Positions 26,526 to 34,900 of a stretch of DNA of 46,325 nt are shown here, piece by piece. A program made the translations under genes and the position numbers. Source of the stretch: Candidatus Zixiibacteriota bacterium (GTDB lineage Bacteria > Zixibacteria > MSB-5A5 > WJJR01 > JAJRUJ01). The stretch lies in NCBI GenBank assembly GCA_020051695.1, contig JAGVQM010000038.1, forward strand, positions 1-46,325, in the 5' to 3' direction. Position 1 is the stretch's first letter, and each line of letters opens with the position of its first letter. Below the pieces are notes generated by a model. That model was not told where the DNA came from and did no database searches. It saw only the letters and a program-made list of their open reading frames with translations.

Positions 26526-27610
26526 ACGCGGTACTGTACTGGACATCGACCATCGCCAAGTCGGCCTATATCCTGGTCTTTCCGCTGACGCTGGCTTTTT
26601 TCCTGGCCTGGGCCGAGCGGAAACAATCGGCGGTGATGCAGGACCGGATCGGCGCCAACCGGGCCAAGTTCCTGGGGCGGCCGTTTTTGGGGCTGGTGCA
26701 CATGGTCTGTGACGCGGTCAAGATGTTTGTCAAGGAGGACTTTGTCCCCGACAGCGGGCACCGTGTGTTGCATACCCTGGCGCCGTTTCTGGCAATGTTT
26801 TTTGCGCTGATTACTTTCGCCGTGATTCCTTTCGGTTATCAACTGACCATTGCCGGTGAGACTATCGGCCTGCAGGTCGCCGATTTGAATGTGGGGATCC
26901 TGTTTATCTTCGCCATGGCCTCGCTGGGGGTGTATGGTATGGTGCTGGCGGGGTGGTCGTCGAACAACAATTACGCGCTGCTTGGCGGTATCCGCGCCTC
27001 GGCACAGATGATCTCCTACGAAATCTGCATCGGGATGACGATTATCGGTGCGATCCTGGCCCTGGGTACGCTGTCGATGCAGGACCTGGTTATCCGGCAG
27101 GGTTATCACTATTTCGGCTGGCTGCCGCGCTGGGGTGTTTTGTTGCAGCCGCTGGGTTTTTTACTGTTTTTTATCGCAGGGATCGCCGAAACCAAGCGCG
27201 TGCCTTTCGATATGCCCGAGGGCGAATCAGAGATTATCGGATTTAATCTGGAATATTCCTCGATGAAATTCGCGATGTTTTTATTTACGGATTTTATCGA
27301 GACGGTGCTGATTGCGGCGGTGACGGTTACACTGTTTTTCGGTGGCTGGCAGATTCCGTGGTTGTTTGAATCCGGTTTTGTCTGGCCGTGGGGCGGGGGT
27401 TGGGAAATCCACCCGAATGTGGTCAACATCCTGCGCATGGCCGCCTTTGCGGCGAAAGTCACGTTTTTCTGCTGGTTGATGATGGCGATCCGCTGGACCT
27501 TGCCCCGGTTCCGGTACGACCAGTTGATGGACCTGGGGTGGAAATGGCTGTTGCCGCTGTCGCTGGCGAATATCGTGGTCACCGCGCTGGTCGTCCTGTT
27601 GGTGAATTAG
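26522..27610 (+). CDS. nuoH: NADH-quinone oxidoreductase subunit H
   Basis: 362-residue membrane subunit with eight or more helices that, with NuoB and NuoD, forms the quinone channel. Marks: WAERKQSAVMQDRIGANRA, SYEICIGMTII and the acidic loop AETKRVPFDMPEGESEIIGF, with RWTLPRFRYDQLMDLGWKWL near the end. The start at 26522 overlaps the nuoG stop as ATGA; an ATG 27 bases upstream would add nine residues. It is the only NuoH in the window, although there are two sets of its partners B, C, D and I. Confidence 0.94.
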   Translation: MNAVLYWTSTIAKSAYILVFPLTLAFFLAWAERKQSAVMQDRIGANRAKFLGRPFLGLVHMVCDAVKMFVKEDFVPDSGHRVLHTLAPFLAMFFALITFAVIPFGYQLTIAGETIGLQVADLNVGILFIFAMASLGVYGMVLAGWSSNNNYALLGGIRASAQMISYEICIGMTIIGAILALGTLSMQDLVIRQGYHYFGWLPRWGVLLQPLGFLLFFIAGIAETKRVPFDMPEGESEIIGFNLEYSSMKFAMFLFTDFIETVLIAAVTVTLFFGGWQIPWLFESGFVWPWGGGWEIHPNVVNILRMAAFAAKVTFFCWLMMAIRWTLPRFRYDQLMDLGWKWLLPLSLANIVVTALVVLLVN

Positions 27611-27628
27611 CCCGGGAATGTGCAAAAC

Positions 27629-28219
27629 ATGGCAGTCCAGAATATAATAAAGGTTGCGGCGCGACGGCGGGAGGCAACGCTCGGTTTCTGGGAGCGGGTC
27701 TACATCTTCGAGGTCGTGCGCGGGTTGTGGATCACCACGGAGCATTTCGTGGGCAACCTGTATTATCATATCCTTAAGCTCTTCGGAATCATTAAGGTCC
27801 ACCCGTTGACCCCGACAATTCAATATCCAGAAGAGCAACGGACACTGGCCCCTCGGTTGCGCACCCTGCATCGGCTGGTGCGGCGGGAGGACGGGTCACC
27901 ACGCTGTGTGGCGTGTATGATGTGCGAGACAGTCTGCCCGGCGCTGTGTATCAAAATCGTGGCCGCCGAGGGTGACAAGCCGCAAATCGAAAAACGGCCA
28001 AAAAGTTTTGACATTGATATGGGCCGGTGCATTTTCTGCGGGTATTGCGTAGAGGCCTGCCCGGAGGATGCTATCCGTATGGACACCGGTATCTTAGACA
28101 TTGCGGCATATTCGCGGGAGGGGATGGTACTCGATATAGACACCCTGCTGTCCCTGCAACCCGCGCAAAGGCGGACGGACAAAGAAGTTGACGAATTGCA
28201 GCGTCGGCTGTTACAATAA
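27629..28219 (+). CDS. nuoI: NADH-quinone oxidoreductase subunit I, copy 1
   Basis: 196-residue subunit with two [4Fe-4S] clusters (N6a and N6b) linking the NADH arm to NuoB. Two CxxCxxCxxxCP motifs are present: CVACMMCETVCP and CIFCGYCVEACP. The N-terminal amphipathic region, with FEVVRGLWITTEHF, is typical for membrane attachment. ATG 27629 is chosen over GTG 27620. It is followed by a 75-base gap with a weak GCGAAC/GTTCGC hairpin, then by a second nuoB. A second NuoI of different sequence lies at 29505. Confidence 0.93.
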   Translation: MAVQNIIKVAARRREATLGFWERVYIFEVVRGLWITTEHFVGNLYYHILKLFGIIKVHPLTPTIQYPEEQRTLAPRLRTLHRLVRREDGSPRCVACMMCETVCPALCIKIVAAEGDKPQIEKRPKSFDIDMGRCIFCGYCVEACPEDAIRMDTGILDIAAYSREGMVLDIDTLLSLQPAQRRTDKEVDELQRRLLQ

Positions 28220-28294
28220 TGAATTCGGTATAACCCGCGAACCGGGATCGGTGAATCTCCGTTCGCGGCCGGGTGCTAAATTGAGGACAGTATT

Positions 28295-28843
28295 GTGGGG
28301 AAGACCAAAACCGAACAGCAGTTGATTCAGCGCGCCGACCAGACCCTCCTGCAGGAGGGTAAATATGGCTCGAATATTCTCATCACCTCGGTCGACAAGT
28401 TCCTGGGCTGGGCCCGGGCGTCGTCGTTGTGGCCGATGACTTTCGGGCTGGCCTGCTGCGCGATCGAGATGATGGCCACTGCCGCCGGGCGATATGATAT
28501 CGACCGTTTCGGCGCGGGCGTGATGCGCGCCTCACCCCGGCAAACCGACCTGATGATCGTCGCCGGTACCGTAACTATGAAAATGGCTCTGCGGCTCAGG
28601 CGGTTGTATGAACAGATGCCCGAACCGAAATACGTAATTTCCATGGGTTCCTGTGCCACCTGCGGCGGGCCATACTGGAAGCACGGTTATCACGTACTCA
28701 AGGGTGTCGACCAGGTCATTCCGGTGGACGTCTATGTCCCCGGCTGTCCGCCGCGCCCCGAAGCCCTGCTGGAAGGGCTGATGCTGTTGCAGGAGAAAGT
28801 CAAGCGCGAGCCGTTTATCGCCAAGCAGTTGAAATCGGCCTGA
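28295..28843 (+). CDS. nuoB: NADH-quinone oxidoreductase subunit B, copy 2
   Basis: 182-residue second NuoB starting at GTG 28295, with GAGGA upstream at the right distance. Cluster N2 ligands are complete: [21 protein letters not shown] and [15 protein letters not shown]. It has an N-terminal extension before the [16 protein letters not shown] helix. The sequence is closer to the widespread complex I consensus ([21 protein letters not shown]) than copy 1, which hints that the two copies come from different lineages of the complex. It opens a B-C-I-lipoprotein-D run with no A, E, F, G or H of its own. Confidence 0.94.
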   Translation: MGKTKTEQQLIQRADQTLLQEGKYGSNILITSVDKFLGWARASSLWPMTFGLACCAIEMMATAAGRYDIDRFGAGVMRASPRQTDLMIVAGTVTMKMALRLRRLYEQMPEPKYVISMGSCATCGGPYWKHGYHVLKGVDQVIPVDVYVPGCPPRPEALLEGLMLLQEKVKREPFIAKQLKSA

Positions 28844-28909
28844 TCGGCAAACAGCGCAGCGCAGCGCAAACACACTTGGCGAAACGCGACGAATTTGCAG
28901 GGAACCAAC

Positions 28910-29494
28910 ATGACTGCCGCGGAAATATACGAAAAGATAAAAAACGGGTTCGGTGAGGCAATCTCCGCGTTGAATGCGGAGGGCCTCGACCCCTTCGTTG
29001 TGGTCACCCAGCCCGCCCGACTGCCGGAACTGGCGCGGTTTTTGAATGATGATCCCGAATTGCGATTCACCTCATTGATGTGCCTGTCGGGCGTCGATGA
29101 CGGGACTACGCTGGGTGTGGTGTACAACCTGTGTTCGATGGACAAAAAGCACCGGTTTACACTCAAGGTCGAGAGGTTGGACCGCGAGAACCCCCATGTT
29201 CCTACGGTGGAAAAAATCTGGCCGACCGCCAACTGGCACGAGCGCGAGGCCTATGATATGTTCGGGATTATTTTCGACGATCACTCCGATCTGCGGCGGA
29301 TCCTGTGCCCGGATGACTGGGAGGGCTGGCCGCTGCGCAAGGACTATCAAGTGCAGGAATTCTGGCATGGCATCCGGGTACCATATCCGATCGGTGAGGA
29401 CCCGGACCGGGGCAAATATATTTTCCGGGATATCCCCGAAAAACCGTATCCCGCTCCGCCGCGGTCCGATGATGTGGACTTGACCACCACTTGA
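28910..29494 (+). CDS. nuoC: NADH-quinone oxidoreductase subunit C, copy 2
   Basis: 194-residue second NuoC. The ATG at 28910 is used (AGGGAA eight bases before); TTG 28895 is in frame but less likely. Marks: LMCLSGVDDG, GVVYNLCSMDKKHRFTLKV, and HEREAYDMFGIIFDDHSDLR with WEGWPLRKDYQ. It has a longer C-terminal tail than copy 1 (about 30 residues, proline-rich). It follows nuoB2 after a 66-base gap containing a small GCGCA repeat tract and precedes nuoI2 by 10 bases. Confidence 0.93.
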   Translation: MTAAEIYEKIKNGFGEAISALNAEGLDPFVVVTQPARLPELARFLNDDPELRFTSLMCLSGVDDGTTLGVVYNLCSMDKKHRFTLKVERLDRENPHVPTVEKIWPTANWHEREAYDMFGIIFDDHSDLRRILCPDDWEGWPLRKDYQVQEFWHGIRVPYPIGEDPDRGKYIFRDIPEKPYPAPPRSDDVDLTTT

Positions 29495-29504
29495 GGTATA
29501 ATCG

Positions 29505-30002
29505 ATGCGCAGAGCACTCACAGGTTCCTGGTCGCTGGTCGTCGGATTGTATATGACGTTCCTGCGGCTGTTCTACCGGGCGAATACCCTGCAATACCCG
29601 GACGAGACCTACGAATTGCCCCAGGGCGCCAAAGGGCAGTTGTTCAATAATATCGATGATTGTATCGGGTGCGGGCTGTGTTCGCGCTCATGTCCGGTCG
29701 ATTGTATCGCCATCGAGGCGGTCAAACGCGGCAAGGACGAACCCGAAGCCAAGGCCTCCAACGGGATGAAGATCAGTTTTCATCTGTTGCGTTTCGATAT
29801 CGACATGGCCAAGTGCTGTTATTGTGAATTGTGTTGCGAGGCCTGTCCGACCGCCTGTTTGCACATGACCCCGGTGTACGAAAACTCGGTGTATTCGCGC
29901 AGCCACCTGATCTATCATTTCCATCGGCTCTCGCCGGAGGAAGGCGCGGCAATCCTGGTGCAAGCGGATGGGAAATCGACAAAACTTGGGATCCATGAGT
30001 AG
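29505..30002 (+). CDS. nuoI: NADH-quinone oxidoreductase subunit I, copy 2
   Basis: 165-residue ferredoxin-like subunit with two complete cluster motifs, CIGCGLCSRSCP and CCYCELCCEACP (the second has an extra Cys). Between them lies a 40-residue spacer, longer than the roughly 25 of copy 1, containing KRGKDEPEAKASNGMKIS. The N-terminal SWSLVVGLYMTFLRLFYR is an amphipathic membrane-facing helix. Position between nuoC2 and a lipoprotein gene differs from the canonical nuoGHI order. It probably serves the same complex as B2, C2 and D2. Confidence 0.92.
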   Translation: MRRALTGSWSLVVGLYMTFLRLFYRANTLQYPDETYELPQGAKGQLFNNIDDCIGCGLCSRSCPVDCIAIEAVKRGKDEPEAKASNGMKISFHLLRFDIDMAKCCYCELCCEACPTACLHMTPVYENSVYSRSHLIYHFHRLSPEEGAAILVQADGKSTKLGIHE

Positions 30003-30023
30003 GATCGAAAACGGAAGATGTCC

Positions 30024-30602
30024 ATGAACACGATACGCATGCGGAACCGAACAGCGGGCTTGAGCTGGCTGGCCGCAGCCGCCTGCATGGTGATGGTGAT
30101 CGTCTCCTCCGGTTGTGCCGGCGAGAATGCCTCTGATGCGGCGGGCATCGGGACTTTGGCAGGCAAGACCGAATTATTCGACCGGCGTTATTCCTATCTG
30201 CTGCGCGGCGACAGCGATTTCCCAACGCTGACCACGCGGTTCAAAATGAAAACCGGTATCGGTGAAGATAACATTGCGCGGGTGGAACTGATCGCCGATC
30301 CCGCACAGCCGGCCGAGGGAGCAGATTCCTGCGCGATCTTTAGAATTGCGCTGAAACAGCCGGCGGTTGTGCTGGTGGTCGTGGCCGATTCCATCGGGTC
30401 GGGGCTGGTCTCCTTCGATTTCGGCACGCTGCCGCCCGGCGAGTACACGCTGGGCAGCGGCAAATTCCCGCCGGAGTTGGCCGGTTGGACCAACGAATGC
30501 AAACGACTGGTCATTACGCTGGCGCTGGGCGACAGTATTCGCCACCGCGCGCGCTGGAGTGTCACCGAACACAACCGACTTGTGCATCTGTTGGACTTTT
30601 AG
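30024..30602 (+). CDS. Lipoprotein of unknown function within the nuo locus
   Basis: 192-residue predicted lipoprotein that I cannot assign to a family. The start at 30024 is preferred to ATG 30018 because GGAAG lies six bases before it. The N-terminus is basic, followed by a hydrophobic stretch ending in the lipobox VSSGC. The mature part is about 160 residues of mostly beta character with a PPGEYTLGSG turn, like a small beta-sandwich domain. It is embedded between nuoI2 (21 bases upstream) and nuoD2 (34 bases downstream) on the same strand, so it is co-transcribed with complex I genes. It could help assembly or be an accessory on the periplasmic face, but this is a guess. Confidence 0.7.
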   Translation: MNTIRMRNRTAGLSWLAAAACMVMVIVSSGCAGENASDAAGIGTLAGKTELFDRRYSYLLRGDSDFPTLTTRFKMKTGIGEDNIARVELIADPAQPAEGADSCAIFRIALKQPAVVLVVVADSIGSGLVSFDFGTLPPGEYTLGSGKFPPELAGWTNECKRLVITLALGDSIRHRARWSVTEHNRLVHLLDF

Positions 30603-30636
30603 CACGATAATCTGACCGGGAAAACAGGGACAGGGT

Positions 30637-31863
30637 ATGGAACAGGCAGCACCAGACCAGAAACGTTTTGCCGTCGACGGCGATGACGTCTATATCGACT
30701 TGGGACCGGGCGGGGTCGAGACGCCGGAAGGCATCTACGATACCGACCGCTATACTGTCAACATGGGTCCGCAGCACCCGGCCACGCACGGTGTCTTACG
30801 GCTGCGGCTGGAGATGGACGGTGAAACCGTGATCGCCATCGATCCGGTCATCGGTTACCTGCACCGGTGTTTTGAAAAACACGCCGAATCATTGTCTTAC
30901 CCGATGGTCATTCCTTTTACCGACCGGCTGGACTATCTGGCGGGGATGAACCAGAACTGGTCGCTGGCGCTGGGCGTCGAGCGGCTGGCGGGAATCGAAG
31001 TCCCCGAAAAAGTCGAGTATATCCGGGTCATCGTCGGCGAACTGAACCGGATTGCCAGTCACCTGGTGGCTTTTGGGACGTTCGGTCTGGATATGGGGGC
31101 GTTCACCCCGTTTCTCTGGGCGTTCCGCGACCGGGAAAAAATCCTGGACCTGTTGGAATGGGCGTCCGGCGCGCGGTTGTTGTACAATTATATCTGGGTC
31201 GGCGGGGTGGCGCGCGATTTGCCGGACGGCTGGACCGCCAAATGCCTGGAATTTCTGGATTATTTCGAGCCGAAGCTCGCCGAATATAACAACCTGCTGA
31301 GTTATAATCAGATTTTTATCGAGCGTACCGCCAAAACGGGGATCATCTCCAAAGATATCGCAGTGGGTTACGGATTAAGCGGGCCCAACCTGCGCGGTTC
31401 CGGCGTAGACTGGGACCTGCGGCGTGACGACCCATATTCGATCTACGATCGTTTCGAATGGGACGTGGCGCTGGGTACCGGAGAGTACGGACCGCTGGGG
31501 TCGTGCTGGGACCGGTACTGGGTGCGTATCCTGGAGATCGGGCAGTCAATCCGCATCCTGCGCCAGGCCATCAATGGTCTGCCGGCCGAGGGCGATGTGA
31601 AAGAAAAAGTCCCGAAAAAGGCCAAAGCCCCGGAAAGCGACTACTACGTCCGTACCGAGGTGCCGAAAGGCGAACTGGGGTTTTATATCATCGGTTCGGG
31701 CAAGGACACCGCCAGGCGGATCAAAGCGCGCTCGCCGTCATTCTGCGCGATCTCGGCGATGGACGCCATCGTCAAATCACCCGACAACCCCCGCATGTTG
31801 ATCGCCGATGTGGTGGCTACGGTCGCCTCGCTGGACATCGTGTTGGGGGAAATCGACCGCTAA
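30637..31863 (+). CDS. nuoD: NADH-quinone oxidoreductase subunit D, copy 2
   Basis: 408-residue second NuoD. Marks: NMGPQHPATHGVLRL, VIGYLHRCFEK, FTDRLDYLAGMNQN, YIWVGGVARDLPDGW, GSGVDWDLRRDDPYSIYDRF, and IKARSPSFCAI. Length and motifs match the common complex I form better than the longer copy 1. There is a short lysine-rich insert (KEKVPKKAKAPE) near residue 325. GACAGGG lies upstream of ATG 30637. It ends the plus-strand locus: the next gene converges from the minus strand after about 50 bases. Subunits J to N must be elsewhere in the genome. Confidence 0.94.
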   Translation: MEQAAPDQKRFAVDGDDVYIDLGPGGVETPEGIYDTDRYTVNMGPQHPATHGVLRLRLEMDGETVIAIDPVIGYLHRCFEKHAESLSYPMVIPFTDRLDYLAGMNQNWSLALGVERLAGIEVPEKVEYIRVIVGELNRIASHLVAFGTFGLDMGAFTPFLWAFRDREKILDLLEWASGARLLYNYIWVGGVARDLPDGWTAKCLEFLDYFEPKLAEYNNLLSYNQIFIERTAKTGIISKDIAVGYGLSGPNLRGSGVDWDLRRDDPYSIYDRFEWDVALGTGEYGPLGSCWDRYWVRILEIGQSIRILRQAINGLPAEGDVKEKVPKKAKAPESDYYVRTEVPKGELGFYIIGSGKDTARRIKARSPSFCAISAMDAIVKSPDNPRMLIADVVATVASLDIVLGEIDR

Positions 31864-31915
31864 TCGCCGGCCGGTCCTTCCAGAAACAGCAATGAACGGC
31901 CCGGGCGGCCGGGAC

Positions 31916-34900
31916 TCAGGCAAGTGCGGCCTTGATTGTCTGCCGGAGATGCTCAGGGGCAAATGGTTTTTCCAGGAACGGAGACGTTTTACCCAGGGGG
32001 CTTTCCCTGACCGCTGTGCTGCGGGCATAACCGGACATGAAGACGACTTTCAGATCGGGACGTTGCCTGACCAACCGTTCGGCCAGGTCGATGCCGCTCA
32101 TATGAGGCATGACAATATCGGTCAACAAGACACTGATCGCATTACCCGCACTACGATATTTTTCCAGGGCATCGTCGCCGTTTCGCGCGGCGACCACCCC
32201 GTGGCCCTGTGCTTCCAGAATTTTACACACCATCTCCCGGACTTCGTTTTCGTCTTCCACGACCATGATGACCCCGTTGTCCCGGGACGGTGACCGGCCG
32301 TCTGCTGCCGGGGCTTCGTATCGCGGCAGGTAGATGGCAAACGTCGTGCCGTGGTTTAAGGTGCTGTCGACCGCAATTTTCCCGCCGTTATTGGTGATGA
32401 TCCCATAGACTGTGGCCAGTCCCAGGCCCGTTCCTTTGCCGGCCTCTTTGGTGGTAAAAAACGGCTCGAAGATGTGGTTTTTAGTCTGTTCGTCCATTCC
32501 CGTGCCGGTGTCGGCGACACTCAATCGTACGTACGGTCCGGCCGTCAGCCCCAACCCCCGGGCCCCGGCGCCCTCCAGATTAACATTGGAAGTTTCCACG
32601 GTAATCCGTCCGCCCTCGGGCATCGCGTCGCGCGCATTAATCACCAGGTTCATCAGGACCTGCTCGAGCTGTCCCGGATCGGCTTTGATTGTGCCGAGCC
32701 CGGGGCCGGCCACGGTGACCAGCTCGATCTTCTCGCCGATCAGCCGCCGCAGCATTTTGTTGATCCCGATAATGACGGTGTTCATATTGAGCACTTGTGA
32801 TTCCACGGCCTGTTTGCGGCTGAACGCCAGGAGCTGCCGGGTCAGACTGGCTGCTTGTTCGGCGGTCTCTCTGATCTCGCGGGCATGGTGGACCAGCGGA
32901 TCGTCGGCCTGCAGGCGGAGTGTCAGCAGCTCGGCATGGCCGGAGATAACGGAAATCAGGTTATTGAAATCATGCGCCACACCTCCCGCCACGCGGCCGA
33001 TGGCTTCCATTTTCTGGGCCTGGCGCAACTGCTGTTCACTTTGCTGGAGGGCCATTTCAGTCCGGCGGTGGTCGGTGATATCCAGCGCATAGAGGTTGAC
33101 ATACCCGGCGTCGGTTACCGGCTTCATGAACATCAAGTATATCGTGTCGCCGCATTTGAATTCGAAGTCCTGCTGTTGTCCTGTCTGTAATGTTTCGTCC
33201 ATCCTCCGGCGCCATTCCTCCGGGACCGGTTGACCGACCGTGGTCTGCCAGCCGCGCAGCAGGCCGCCGCTTTGCTCGTTGGCATAATTGATGATGCCGT
33301 GTTTGTCGACGCGCAGCACCGGGTTGGGGTTTTCCTGGGTAAACCGGCCCAGCATCCTGATCTGGTCTTCATACTGTTTGTGCGGGGTGATGTCCTCGAA
33401 GATGGTGGCAAAGCGTGCGTGCCCGGTGGAAAAGGCCGAGATGCGGAATGTCCTGTTCATCGATTCGATATACTGCTCAAAATGCACCGGGTCACCTGAT
33501 TCGACGACCTGCGCGTACACTTTCAGGAACGGCGCTTCCGCAGTCTGGTACACCTCGGTGGCCCGGCGGCCGATGACCGCGCGCTGTTCCAGCCCGAGGA
33601 TCTGCTCATAAGCGGGATTGACATCGATGAGCAGGTAATCAAGGGGCGTCCCGTTCTCGTCGCAGATAAGTTCATGGAGGGCCATGCCCTCGTTCATCGA
33701 GGAATACAGCGTGCGATATTTTTCTTCGCTGTTGCGCAGCCCCTCTTCGGCTTGTTTGCGGTCGGTAATGTCCAGGGCATATTCGATCATCTGCCTGACG
33801 TTTCCCTGGGCATCGAGGATGGGATACCCGTGGACCTCACTGACGCGCCGTTTCTCGCCGGCGTCGGTGTACACGTGTTCCACGCGGGCCGGTTGCTTTG
33901 TTTTTTTCACGATGGCCAGCGGGCAGGGGCAGTGCGGGGCTTCGCAGGGTGCGGACAGATCGTACATCAGGGCATGGCAGGTCGAGCGCTCACTGGAGAT
34001 GTTGAACCCGGTGGCCGAATTGGCCAGGGCGATGGAATAGTCATCCGCATTGACGACATAAAACGGGTGGGCCAGTGATTCGATGGTGTTTTTAATCAAT
34101 TCGTCACGGGCATTGATAATTTGTTCGGCGTATTTGCGGTCGGTAATATCGCGGACCACGCCGGTAATTTGGACGACGGTGTCTCCCTCTCGGACATTTT
34201 TATTGATTTCTTCGACATAATATATTGTGCCGTCATTACCCACCAGCCGGCATTCGGTCAGGAACTCACCGCCGGTCTCGACAGCATGGCGCAGGTTGTT
34301 GGTGATGCGCTCGTGGTCGTCCGGATGGATGAATTCCAGCAGGTTTCGTCCAATCACGTCGTCGGGCGTGTACCCATAACGCGCTACCTGCGGGCTGGCA
34401 TACCGGATAAACCCATCCGGGGTATAGGAAATGATCAAGTCGAATGTGTTTTCGATAATCGTGCGGTACTGCGCCTCATTTTCCCGATGCCGGTTTTCCG
34501 CAAGCGCCCGCGCGGTGACTTCGCGGAATGTGGCCAGGACGGCCCGTGTATCTTCCCAGGGGATAATGGTGGCGGTGATATCCATCAGACAGACCGAGCC
34601 ATCGGCCCGCAGCAGTTCCATGCCGTCGAAGACCCCGCCGTACACCCGCAGCCGGGCCAGCAGTTCTTCGTGCGAGGATGTGGCCTGGGTCTTGAACAAC
34701 CGGGCAACCGGGCTGCCGACGATAGTGTCGGGCGGATAGCCGAGGACATCGTTAATTACCCGGCTGACCCGCAGGACATTACCGTCCTCGCCGACGATCA
34801 TCAGGATATCGAGCGATTCCTGGAAGATCTGGTCCAGGATTTTTTGCGCCTGCGCGGTAGCGCGGCGGGACAATTCCCGGGCGCCGACATCATGGAACGT

